Shown here piece after piece: positions 16,024 to 24,455 of a stretch of DNA of 64,000 nucleotides; positions within the stretch are counted from its first letter, which is position 1, and each line of letters starts with the position of its first letter. The notes under the pieces are model-generated. The model did not search any database and was not told the DNA's origin. It saw nothing but the letters and a program-made list of their open reading frames with translations. This DNA is from Symbioplanes lichenis (GTDB lineage: Bacteria; Actinomycetota; Actinomycetes; Mycobacteriales; Micromonosporaceae): contig NZ_JAUZQD010000004.1 of the NCBI RefSeq assembly GCF_030709675.1, positions 186,001 through 250,000 on the forward strand, read 5' to 3'. The position numbers were made by a program, and so were the translations under genes.

Positions 16024-16913
16024 TGGCGTGGCCGCGCCTGCGGGCCGGCGACTGGACGGCCACGCGCGACACCCTGCACATGTGGACGCAGATCGTGGGG
16101 AAGATCCGCATGGCGTACGCCCCGGCGGTCAACCACTGGTGGCACGTCACCCTCTATCCGAGCGCGCGCGGCCTGACCACCTCCGCGGTGCCGCACCCGG
16201 ACGGGCTCTTCGAGATCGAGTTCGACTTCGTCGACCATCAACTCCGCATCCGTACGGACGACGGCCGCACCGCCTCGATCCGGCTGGAACCCAAGACCGT
16301 CGCCGCCTTCTACCGCGAGACGACGGCGGCCCTGGCCGCGCTCGGCCTCGAGCCGGACATCCACGCCGTGCCCAACGAGGTGGAACGGGCGATCCCGTTC
16401 GCCGACGACGAGGAGCACGGCGACTACGATCCGGCCGCCGCCCGGGCCTTCTGGCAGCAGCTGGTCCACGTGGCCCGCGTCCTCGAGCGCTTCCGCTCCG
16501 GCTTCGTCGGCAAGGCCAGCCCGGTCCACTATTTCTGGGGCGCCATGGACCTGGCCCACACCCGCTTCTCCGGCCGCCCCGCCCCGCAACACCCCGGCGG
16601 CGCGCCCAACTGCCCGCCCGGCGTGATGCACGAGGGCTACTCGCACGAGCTGGCCAGCTTCGGCTTCTGGCCGGGCGGCGGGACGGAGGGCGCCTTCTAC
16701 GCGTACGCCTATCCCGAGCCGGCCGGCTACCCGGACCAGCCGGTGAGCCCGTCCGGCGCGTACTACGACAAGGACGCGCGCGAGTTCCTGCTCCCGTACG
16801 AGGTGGTGGCCGGCTCCCCCGACCCGGAGGCCGCGCTGACCGCCTTCCTCCAGTCGACCTACGAAGCCGCCGCCGACCTGGCCGCCTGGGACCGCGAGCA
16901 GCTCGACCGCTGA
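16023..16913 (+). CDS. DUF5996 family protein
   Basis: A 296-residue soluble protein of the actinobacterial DUF5996 type. Marks include WPRLRAGDWTATRDTLHMWTQ at the start, the HWWHVTLYPSARGLTTS strand, EIEFDFVDHQL, VHYFWGAMDLAHTRFSGR, HEGYSHELASFGFWPGG and YYDKDAREFLLPYE. The conserved His, Trp and Asp residues suggest an enzyme, but I know of no established activity. It overlaps the end of selD (TGATG), so it is transcribed with it; this may be convenience rather than a role in selenium use. Confidence 0.8.
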   Translation: MAWPRLRAGDWTATRDTLHMWTQIVGKIRMAYAPAVNHWWHVTLYPSARGLTTSAVPHPDGLFEIEFDFVDHQLRIRTDDGRTASIRLEPKTVAAFYRETTAALAALGLEPDIHAVPNEVERAIPFADDEEHGDYDPAAARAFWQQLVHVARVLERFRSGFVGKASPVHYFWGAMDLAHTRFSGRPAPQHPGGAPNCPPGVMHEGYSHELASFGFWPGGGTEGAFYAYAYPEPAGYPDQPVSPSGAYYDKDAREFLLPYEVVAGSPDPEAALTAFLQSTYEAAADLAAWDREQLDR

Positions 16914-17076
16914 CGCCCGCCCCGGCGCCGATCCGGCTCAGCGCACCGGGCCGTGGCGCCCGACCGGCGCCGCATCGCGGGTTCGGGCCGACGGCCGGCG
17001 AGGACCGGCGACGGCGGATCCCGCACGATGCTTCGACCGCGTGGGCAGGCACCCCCCACGACCGCGCCGCGACAGC
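16914..17076. other. Non-coding gap before the repeat array
   Basis: First part of a 373-base stretch without a gene between the DUF5996 gene (+) and the formate dehydrogenase operon (-). I see no convincing frame, hairpin or promoter in this first part. The rest holds the 47-bp repeats. Confidence 0.4.
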
Positions 17077-17247
17077 AAAAAGCACGACTGTGCGACGACC
17101 GGCAGTCGAGACGTCGGGCACGGAAAAAGCACGACCGTGCGAAGAAGGGCAGCCGAGGCGCGGGGCACGGAGAAGCACGACCGCGCGAAGACGGCCAGCC
17201 GAGGCGCCGGGCACCGAAAAAGCACGACCGTGCGAAGACGAGCGGCC
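17077..17247. repeat. 47-bp tandem repeat, three and a half copies, palindromic cores
   Basis: Copies begin at 17077, 17124, about 17170 and 17217, with periods of 47, 46 and 47. Each starts A(4-5)GCACGACCGTGCGAAGA and ends near GCGCCGGGCACGG. Copies 2 and 4 carry the perfect palindrome core GCACG-AC-CGTGC; copies 1 and 3 have one change each. On the minus strand a T-run follows each core, so each unit resembles a weak intrinsic terminator for the formate dehydrogenase operon, which stops at 17287. The stems are short (4-5 pairs), so a protein-binding role is also possible. Confidence 0.75.
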
Positions 17248-17286
17248 GGGTCGTCCGGCGCGCGGAGGCCGAGTGGGTTCCCGGGC

Positions 17287-18369
17287 TCAGGCGCCGGGAG
17301 CCAGGGGACCTGCGGGCGGCGTCGGGGCGTCGGCGGGCGTCTGCTTCGGGGCGTCAGCGGGGCCGCGAGCGGCGAGGCGTTCGCGTTGCGGGACGACCGT
17401 GTACTTCGGGTCGCGGGCCGAGGCGAGCCCCGCCTCGAAGACGCCGAAGCGGGTGGCGATCGAGCCGGCCAGCAGGGCGAGGCCGGACAGGGCCGACACC
17501 GTGCGGCTGCGGCGGCCGAGGAGGGCGCCCACTCCCCCGGCGGCGGTGAGGAGGCGGGCGGCCTTCATCAGCTTGCCGGCCCTGCCCTGGTGGAAGGGCT
17601 CGCTGACCAGGCCGTAAGCGTTCTCGACGCGGTGACCGGCGGCCAGCTCGAGGGCGGCGCCGGCTACGGCGAGGCGGCGGGCGGGGGCGGTTTCGGCGGG
17701 CGGGGCGGCGATCAGGCCCACGGCGGCGCCGCTGGCCAGGGCGCTGCCGGCGAAGAGGAAGGGCAGGTCGGGGTAGGGCTCGTGCCAGCTCGGCGTGGCG
17801 GTGTCGGCCAGCAGGACCGCCGTGTACGTGGCCAGGGCGGGCGCGACGATCGCGGCACCGTAGCCACCGGCGGTGCCCAGCGGGGTGACGAGGTGCCGCA
17901 GCGACGAAGGGAGCAGCGGGGCTGCCTCGGCGACTCCGGCGACGCCGGCGCCCGCGGCGAAGGCGCTGAAGATCCAGGTGCCCATGGACATGGGTGAGGT
18001 GGGCTTGGCGACGCGGAGCATGTTGATGAAGCGCTCGGGGCGGCCGAGGTCGTTGATGAGGAAGTAGCCGCTGGCGGCCACGGCGCCGAGGGCGGTCACG
18101 CGGCCGGCGCGGCGCAGAGCCGGGCGGCCGGTGGCGGAGCCGCCCGCGGCGAGGAGGGACGAGCCCGCGGCCAGACCGCCGGTGAAGAGGTACGCCGGGA
18201 TGTCGTGGTGCCACGGCGCCGGCTTGACGATCGGGCGGCCGTAGTAGGAGCGGAAGTCGGCCGGCGGGACCATCGAGCGGTCGCCGCGGCGCCGGGAGGA
18301 TGTGGCGGCACCGTCCCGGCGGCGAGAGGACCGGCGCCGATCGGAGGAAGAGGAGGCGGACGTGCTCAT
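17287..18369 (-). CDS. NrfD-type membrane subunit of formate dehydrogenase
   Basis: A 360-residue polytopic membrane protein. After a Ser/Arg-rich tail of ~30 residues comes FRSYYGRPIVKPAPWHHDIPAY, the typical entry to the first helix of NrfD/PsrC proteins, then about eight to nine hydrophobic helices. Conserved points include GYFLINDLGRPERFINMLRVAKPTSPM with the following WIFSAF, and HRVENAYGLVSEP. The family passes electrons between an iron-sulphur subunit and quinone and has no haem. Start overlaps the stop of the iron-sulphur gene (ATGA). So this formate dehydrogenase is anchored by NrfD, not by a cytochrome b gamma subunit. Confidence 0.88.
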   Translation of the reverse strand: MSTSASSSSDRRRSSRRRDGAATSSRRRGDRSMVPPADFRSYYGRPIVKPAPWHHDIPAYLFTGGLAAGSSLLAAGGSATGRPALRRAGRVTALGAVAASGYFLINDLGRPERFINMLRVAKPTSPMSMGTWIFSAFAAGAGVAGVAEAAPLLPSSLRHLVTPLGTAGGYGAAIVAPALATYTAVLLADTATPSWHEPYPDLPFLFAGSALASGAAVGLIAAPPAETAPARRLAVAGAALELAAGHRVENAYGLVSEPFHQGRAGKLMKAARLLTAAGGVGALLGRRSRTVSALSGLALLAGSIATRFGVFEAGLASARDPKYTVVPQRERLAARGPADAPKQTPADAPTPPAGPLAPGA

Positions 18370-19469
18370 GAACGGCTCCCCAGGAACGAGACGACCGCCG
18401 TGGCGGCCATGGCGAGGGCGGCCAGGCCGGCGCGCTTGTACATGGCGGGCAGGTCGCGGGTGGTGACGACCGGGTCGGGCGGCAGGCCGTACACCTCGGG
18501 CTCGTCGAGGAGCAGGAAGAACGCGCCGTCGCCGCCCACCCCGTCGTCCGGCTCGTTGCCGTAGAGGCGGGCCTCGCTCACGCCCTGCTCGTGCAGGGCG
18601 GCCACGCGGGCGGCGGCGCGTTCACGAAGCTCGTCCAGCTCGCCGTACTGGATGGACTCGGTGGGGCACGCCTTGGCGCACGCCGGGGTGAGCCCGTCGC
18701 CGATGCGGTCGTAGCAGAGGGTGCACTTCCACGCGCGGCCGTCGTCCTCACGGCGGTCGATGACCCCGTACGGGCAGGCCGGAACGCAATAGCCGCAGCC
18801 GTTGCAGATGTCCGACTGCACGACCACCGTGCCGAACTCGGTGCGGAACAGCGCGCCGGTCGGGCACACGTCGAGGCAGCCCGCGTGCGTGCAGTGCTTG
18901 CACACGTTGGACATCATCAGCCAGCGGAAGTCCTCCCGCGGCGCGTCCAGCGTGCGCCCCGGAAGGTCCGAGCCGGGCATGCCGAGGAACTGCGAGCTGC
19001 CCGATTTGTCCAGGATGGATGATGTCGTAGCCGCAGCGGCCAGCGCGTCGAACGCCGGCCCGATTCCGGGTGCTGTCCCCGTGTCGGGAACGGTCTGGGA
19101 CGCCACGGCCGCGGAGTGAGCGCTGGCCGAGGGACCGGACGGCAGGCCCGCGAAGGCACCCGGGGTGGTAGTGGCCTGCCCCGAGGAGCAGCCCCCGCCA
19201 CAGCCGCCGGACGACGAGCCGGGCTGCTCGATGAAGGCGACGTGCCGCCAGCTGTTCGCGGTGAGGCCGCCCGTGTTGTCGTACGACTGGCCCAGGAGGT
19301 TGAAGCCGTCGTCCGGGACCGCGTTCCACTCCTTGCACGCGACCTCGCACGCCTTGCACCCGATGCACACGCTCGTGTCGGTGAAGAAGCCCATCCGCGG
19401 CGGCGCGTCGACATAGCCCGCGTCGGGCGCCGGGTCCAGCGGCCCGTAGAAACTGTTCGGCCCGGCCAC
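18366..19469 (-). CDS. fdhB: Four-cluster iron-sulphur subunit of formate dehydrogenase
   Basis: A 367-residue electron-transfer subunit with four Cys groups: CIGCKACEVACKEWN near residue 35; CKHCTHAGCLDVCPTGAL; CNGCGYCVPACPYGV; and CTLCYDRIGDGLTPACAKACP. It should bind four [4Fe-4S] clusters. A single C-terminal transmembrane helix (AGLAALAMAATAVVSFLG) fits FdnH-type subunits. Between the first and second groups lies a ~90-residue Ser/Ala/Thr-rich insert that opens with SSSGGCGGGCSSG, adding two Cys of unknown role. GTG start shares one base with the TAG of fdhA. Confidence 0.93.
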   Translation of the reverse strand: MAGPNSFYGPLDPAPDAGYVDAPPRMGFFTDTSVCIGCKACEVACKEWNAVPDDGFNLLGQSYDNTGGLTANSWRHVAFIEQPGSSSGGCGGGCSSGQATTTPGAFAGLPSGPSASAHSAAVASQTVPDTGTAPGIGPAFDALAAAATTSSILDKSGSSQFLGMPGSDLPGRTLDAPREDFRWLMMSNVCKHCTHAGCLDVCPTGALFRTEFGTVVVQSDICNGCGYCVPACPYGVIDRREDDGRAWKCTLCYDRIGDGLTPACAKACPTESIQYGELDELRERAAARVAALHEQGVSEARLYGNEPDDGVGGDGAFFLLLDEPEVYGLPPDPVVTTRDLPAMYKRAGLAALAMAATAVVSFLGSRS

Positions 19470-22400
19470 TAGCTGTCCCCGTCCTCGTCCGACGAGCCGT
19501 CGGCGGCGCCCGATGCGTCCAAGGTCGCCTGGTCCACGGTCGTCATCGGCTGCTTGTGGTCCGGTGCGAGCCCCGCCCGGTCACGGAAGCTCTGCACGTA
19601 CGCGGTCAGCTCCGCACCGGTCGGCCGCCGCCCCGCCCGTACGTCGCAGGTGCCGACCTTGCTCTCCTGGATGAGCACGTTCGGATCCAGCGTGATGCCG
19701 ATCAGGTCGTTGGCCGCGTCCCCGGTGACCAGGCCCTCGTGCCCCCAGTGGTAGGGCAGCCACACCTGGTGCACCAGCCTGTCCTCGATCCGCAGCGGCC
19801 GCATCCGGTCGGTCACCATGACCCGGGCCTCGATCGCGGATCGCGCCGTCACGATCGTCGCCCAGCCCAGGTGCTCCAGGCCACGCTCGGCGGCGAGCTG
19901 CGGGGACACCTCGATGAACATCTCGGGCTGCAGCTCCGACAGGTACGCGAGCTGCCGGCTCATGCCCCCGGCGGTGTGATGCTCGGTGAGGCGGCTGGTG
20001 CTGAAGACGTACGGGTAGACGTCGGTGTGGGCCTCGGGCGCGCTCGGGTTGGTCAGGTTGTCCGAGCGGTCGTAGATCTTCCGTGTTGGGTTGGCCTGCT
20101 GGTCGTAGAGCGGGTTGCGCACCCCGGACTCGGCCGGCTCGTAGTGCGTCGGCATCGGGCCGTCGATGAGCCCGCTCGGCGCGTAGAGCCAGCCCTTGCC
20201 GTCGCCCTGCATGATGAACGCGTCGTCACCGGAGATCGCCTCGACGCCCGTGGCCCCCTCCGGCGGACGGTAGGACGGCGGCTTGGTCTTCTCGAAGTCC
20301 GGCACGTCGTAACCGGTCCACTCGCCGGCGTCGGAGTCCCACCAGACGTACTTCTTCTTCTCCGACCACGGCTTGCCCTCGGGGTCGGCCGACGCGCGGT
20401 TGTAGAGCGTGCGCCGGTCGGCGGGCCACGCCCAGCCCCACTCGCGCGCCACCCAGTCCTGCTCGGTGCGCGGCTTGCGCCGGGCGGCCTGGTTCACCCC
20501 GTCCTTGTAGACGCCGGTGTAGATCCAGCAGCCGCCGCTCGTCGACCCGTCCGGCTTCATCTCCGTGAAGCTGGACAGCAGCTTGCCGGTCTCCAGGTTG
20601 TAGCCGTTGATCTCCTGCAGGACGATCTCGCCCGAGGGCTCGTCCCCTTCGGGCACGTAGTGGTCCCAGGTGAGGTTCAGGAGCCCCTGGTCGCGCGGCA
20701 GCGTGGAGTCCGCCAGGCGCTCTCTGAGAAGGCGCCCGAGATGGTAGAAGAACCACAGCTCCGAACGGCAGTCCCCGGCCGGCTCGACGGCCTTCTCCCG
20801 CCACTGCAGCATCCGCTGCGTCTGGGTGAACGTGCCCTCCTTCTCCACGTGCGAGGCCGCGGGCATGAAGAACACCTCGGTCTTGCACGTTTCCGGCGTG
20901 ATCTCGCCGGTGGCGACCTCGGGCCCGTCCTTCCAGAACGTCGCGCTCTCGATCATGAAAAGATCCCGGACCACGAGCCAGTCGAGGTTGGCCATGCCCA
21001 GGCGCTGGGCGCGCCCGTGGGCGGAGCCGACCGCCGGGTTCTGGCCGAGCAGGAAGTACCCCTTGATCTTCCCGTCGATCATGTCCAGGACCTGCCGGTA
21101 CGTGCCGTGGTCGCCGGTCAGGCGGGGCATCCACCCGTAGCCGAAGTCGTTGTCCTTGGTCGCGGCGTCGCCGAAATAGCTCTTCAGCAGGCTGACCGCA
21201 TAGGACTCCGCGTTGGCCCAGAAGCCCTTCTGGCCCGGGTGCCGGATCGCGTCGATCCACTTCGAGAAGGTCTCGTGCTGCTCGTGGTGCGGCATCGGCA
21301 GATAACCCGGCAGCAGGTTGAACAGCGTCGGGATGTCCGTGGAGCCCTGGATGCTGGCGTGCCCGCGCAGCGCCATGACGCCACCGCCCGGGCGGCCCAT
21401 GTTGCCCAGGAGCAGCTGGATGATCGCGCCGGCCCGGATGTACTGCACGCCGACACTGTGCTGGGTCCAGCCCACCGAATAGACCAGTGCGGTTGTCTTC
21501 TCCCGGCCGGAGTTGCTCGTCCAGGCCTCGCAGACCTCGAGGAACTTCTCCTGGGGTACGCCGCAGAGGCGCTCGACGACCTCGGGCGTGTAGCGGGCGT
21601 AGTGCCGCTTGAGCACCTGGTAGACGCAGCGCGGGTCCTGCAGCGTGTCGTCACGCGGGACGTCGGCGGGGATCGGCGGGCCGTGCGACTCCTGCTCGAG
21701 GCCCGAGGCGGTCTCCCGGTCGACGTGCGAGGCGCCCTCCTCCTGCCCCTCGTCACCCTGGCCGGCGTACTGCCAGGTGCTCTGGTCGTACGCCTTGAGC
21801 TCCTCGTCGTAACCGGAGAACAGCCCGGCGAGGTCCTCGGTGTCCTGGAACCCCTCGTGCACGAGCATGGCCGCGTTGGTGTACGCGAGCACGTACTCCC
21901 GGAAGTCCTTCTCGTGGCTGAGGATGTAGTTGATGACGCCGCCGAGGAACGCGATGTCAGCCCCGGCGCGTACGGGCACATAGCTATGCGCGAGCGCGCT
22001 GGTGCGCGTGAACCGGGGGTCGATGTGGATGACCTTGGCCCCCCGCTTCTTGGCCTCCACGACGTACTGGAAGCCGACCGGGTGTGCCTCGGCCATGTTC
22101 GAGCCCTGGATCACGATGCAGTCGGCGTACTCCAGATCCTGGAGGAAGTTGGTGGCCCCGCCGCGGCCGAACGAGGTCCCCAGACCGGGGACGGTGGCGG
22201 AGTGTCAAATACGCGCCTGGTTCTCGATCTGCACTGCGCCCATCGCCGTGAAGAGCTTCTTGATGAGGTAGTTCTCTTCGTTGTCCAGCGTGGCGCCGCC
22301 CAGGCTCGAGATGCCCAGCGTGCGGTTGAGCGGGCGCCCGTCGGCGTCGGCGTCCTCCCAGGTCTCCTCGCGCGCGGCGAGCACCCGGTCGGCGATCATC

Positions 22401-22774
22401 TCCATCGCGGTGTCGAGGTCGAGCTCTTCCCAGTCCTTGCCGTACGGCCGGCGGTAGAGCACCTTGCGCTGCCGGCGGTCGCTGGTGACCAGGCTCTTGC
22501 TGGCCGAGCCCTTGGGGCACAGGCGGCCCTTGGAGATCGGGCTGTCCGGGTCGCCCTCGATCTGGACGACCTCGCCGTCCTTCACGAAGACCCGCTGGCC
22601 ACAGCCGACCGCGCAGTAGGGACACACCGATTTCGCGACGGAGTCGGCGGTCTCGGTGCGTGCGGTCAGCGACTTCGAGCGCGCGGACTGTGCCGCCGCG
22701 CCCCGGCCCAGAGGGTCGGTGCCGGTCAGCTGCCGGTAGACCGGCCAGCCCTCGATCCACGTCTTGACACCCAC
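19469..22774 (-). CDS. fdhA: Selenocysteine-containing formate dehydrogenase catalytic subunit
   Basis: A protein of 1,101 residues if the in-frame TGA at 22207-22205 is read as Sec190. The context is QARI-U-HSATVPGLGTSFGRG, where formate dehydrogenases carry the Mo/W-ligating Sec or Cys; the next His and the downstream Gly/Arg match. The N-terminal [4Fe-4S] site is CPYCAVGCG...GRLCPKG. The cofactor domains follow, beginning QGSNMAEAHP, and a C-terminal molydopterin-binding barrel near the end. It oxidises formate to CO2. No twin-arginine signal is visible, which suggests a cytoplasmic face. Start GTG 22774 begins GVKTWIEGWPVYRQL, typical for actinobacterial members, 6 bases after a TATGTT box. 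Confidence 0.93.
22176..22207 (-). promoter_or_regulatory. UGA(Sec) codon and bacterial SECIS-like hairpin
   Basis: TGA at 22207-22205 is followed by 12 bases, then the perfect hairpin GTCCCC-GGTCT-GGGGAC (22192-22176). The GGUCU apical loop matches the loop that SelB reads in E. coli fdhF, and the distance is in the working range of bacterial SECIS elements. Confidence 0.85.
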
Positions 22775-22933
22775 GAGATCAACATACGCCTCCCCGTACG
22801 CCCCCGCACGGCGAGCGGCCCCGCGGTGCCGCGTCACCCGCCCGGGTGTTTGTGCCGCCGATCACGGTTTGACCTGCGTAATCTACGCGCAGGCCGCCGC
22901 GGGGGTGGCGGGTCACGCTCAGGGGACGGGTGC
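22775..22933. promoter_or_regulatory. Divergent promoter region of fdhA and the MEDS-STAS gene
   Basis: TATGTT (minus, 22786-22781) lies 6 bases before the fdhA GTG, a probable leaderless -10 box. GCGTA-ATC-TACGC at 22876-22888 is a perfect 5-bp palindrome inside a wider imperfect one (CCTGCG...CGCAGG), next to a TTGACC at 22869-22874. It may be an operator shared by the two directions. Confidence 0.45.
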
Positions 22934-23770
22934 ATGGACACTTCGCCGCTCGGCCGGCTGCGGCCCGGGGACCACGTCTGCTGGACACACGCCGACGACG
23001 GGGAGCAGCGCCGGGTCGCCGCGGCCCACGTGCGGGCCGGGCTGCGCGACCATCACAAGATCGTCTGGTTCACCGGTCCCGCCGGGCGCGCGGCCGCCCT
23101 CGCCGGGCTCGCCGCCGACGGCATCGACGTCGCCGGGGCCCTGGCCACCGGCCGCCTCCAGGTCGCCACCGCGGCCGCCGCCCATCTCAGCCGCGGCCAC
23201 TTCGACCCCGAGCAGACCTGCGCACGCTGGGCGGCGGCGATGCGCCGGGCCCGCACCGAGGGGTACGCCGGCCTGCGTGTCCTGGGCGACATGAGCTGGG
23301 CCGCCGGCCCGGTCCCCGGCGCCGAACGGGTCGGCTGGTTCGAGCGGCGCCTCAACCGGCTGGTCGCCGACGGCTTCGGCCTGGCCATCTGCCTGTACGA
23401 CCGGCGCCGCTGCCCCGGCGACCTGCTCAGCGACGTCACCCGCGCGCATCCGGCCACCGTCACCGCCCGGGGCCCGGAGCGGGAGCCCCGGCTGCGCATG
23501 GCCCTGACGGCGGCCGTCCTCCGGCTCACCGGCGAGGCCGACGTGTCCAACCGCGACGCCCTGGCCTCTCTGCTGCGCCACCTGGTCGAGGACACGGGAC
23601 CGGTCACGATCGATCTGGCCGGGCTGCGCTTCGCCGACGCGTCGACGTGCGAGCTCATCGTGGACACCGGGCGTACGGCGGGCGGGCGGCTGCGGACGAC
23701 GGGAGCGCGCCCGCAGATCCACCGCCTCCTCACGCTGCTGGGCGGTGGTCTGGTCCCCGGTCTGCTGTGA
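22934..23770 (+). CDS. MEDS-domain and STAS-domain signalling protein
   Basis: A 278-residue soluble protein. Residues 1-165 are a MEDS domain (GDHVCWTHADDGEQRRVAAAH, KIVWFTGPAG, GYAGLRVLGDMSWA, LAICLYDRRRCPG), the sensory domain first named from DcmR. The C-terminal ~85 residues are a STAS domain (GPVTIDLAGLRFADASTCELIV), like an anti-sigma factor antagonist; a Ser/Thr pair stands at the usual phosphorylation point (ASTCE). I infer a partner-switching signal role. Divergent from fdhA; its end overlaps the DinB gene by 41 bases on the other strand. Confidence 0.85.
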   Translation: MDTSPLGRLRPGDHVCWTHADDGEQRRVAAAHVRAGLRDHHKIVWFTGPAGRAAALAGLAADGIDVAGALATGRLQVATAAAAHLSRGHFDPEQTCARWAAAMRRARTEGYAGLRVLGDMSWAAGPVPGAERVGWFERRLNRLVADGFGLAICLYDRRRCPGDLLSDVTRAHPATVTARGPEREPRLRMALTAAVLRLTGEADVSNRDALASLLRHLVEDTGPVTIDLAGLRFADASTCELIVDTGRTAGGRLRTTGARPQIHRLLTLLGGGLVPGLL

Positions 23771-24455
23771 GCACACCGAGGTCGCGTTCGGCGTAGTCGC
23801 GGTGGCACCACTCCTCGTTGAGCACCGTCTGCAGGCACTCGAGGACGGGATAGCTGTCGGCCGGGGGCCAGCCGGGCCCCTCGACCGGCGTGGTGCTGCT
23901 GGTGAGGTAGTCGCCGGTCAGCCCGTCGAGCACCTGCCGGACGCCGTCCATCCGATCGCGGCGCAGGGCGAGCACCTCGTCGAGCGACGGCCGGACGTTC
24001 CGGTCGCGGGGCACGCCGGGGGCGTCCGCCGCTTCGTCGTACGGCAGGTCGAGCGGGTGGAACGGCGCGGGGTCACCCTGCAGCACGCGCCGCACCCAGA
24101 TGTCCGTGGCATAGAGAAGGTGGCGTTGCGTCTCGATGAAGGACCACTCCCCGTCCACGGACTCGTGCAGGAGGCTTTCGTCCAGCGTGCGGGCGCGCGC
24201 GACCGTGGCGGCCCACCGCGCCTCGACCACGTTCCACGCCTCGCGCAGCCCGGCCGGCGTGGTGGCCCGCAGGAGCTTGCGCTGCGGCTCGCGCCGGTCG
24301 AGCTCGGCCTGCACGAGCGGCCCGATGTCGACGCCGTTGACGGTCACGTTCTCCAGCTCGCCACTGATCGCGACATTGGTCAGGTAGGCGCCGCGGATCT
24401 CGACGTTGTGGAGCATCGCCTTGTCGATGCGCCGGTCCTGCATGCGGAAGCTCAT
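23730..24455 (-). CDS. DinB superfamily protein
   Basis: A 241-residue protein. The N-terminal 45 residues look like short beta-repeat turns (LHNVEIRGAYLTNVAISGEL), as in pentapeptide-like caps. The rest is a DinB/DUF664 four-helix bundle: DGEWSFIETQRHLLYATDIWVRR contains the usual His ligand, with further His in FHPLDLP and EEWCHRDYAERDL. DinB enzymes are metal-dependent thiol transferases, in actinobacteria often using mycothiol. Its ATG overlaps the stop of the erythromycin-esterase-like gene (ATGA), so the two form an operon. The end overlaps the MEDS-STAS gene. Confidence 0.8.
   Translation of the reverse strand: MSFRMQDRRIDKAMLHNVEIRGAYLTNVAISGELENVTVNGVDIGPLVQAELDRREPQRKLLRATTPAGLREAWNVVEARWAATVARARTLDESLLHESVDGEWSFIETQRHLLYATDIWVRRVLQGDPAPFHPLDLPYDEAADAPGVPRDRNVRPSLDEVLALRRDRMDGVRQVLDGLTGDYLTSSTTPVEGPGWPPADSYPVLECLQTVLNEEWCHRDYAERDLGVLTADRGPDHRPAA

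Noticed and set aside
17077..17247. CRISPR array
   Set aside because: The repeat unit fills the whole period; there are no unique spacers and only three to four units.
19469..22837. fdhA as two separate genes or a pseudogene broken by a stop
   Set aside because: The TGA sits at the Sec position of the family, a SECIS-like hairpin follows, and all decoding genes are nearby.
19556..23770. Very long plus-strand frame of about 1,400 codons across fdhA
   Set aside because: It is the antisense shadow of the GC-rich fdhA gene; only its last 278 codons (22934-23770) encode a real protein.
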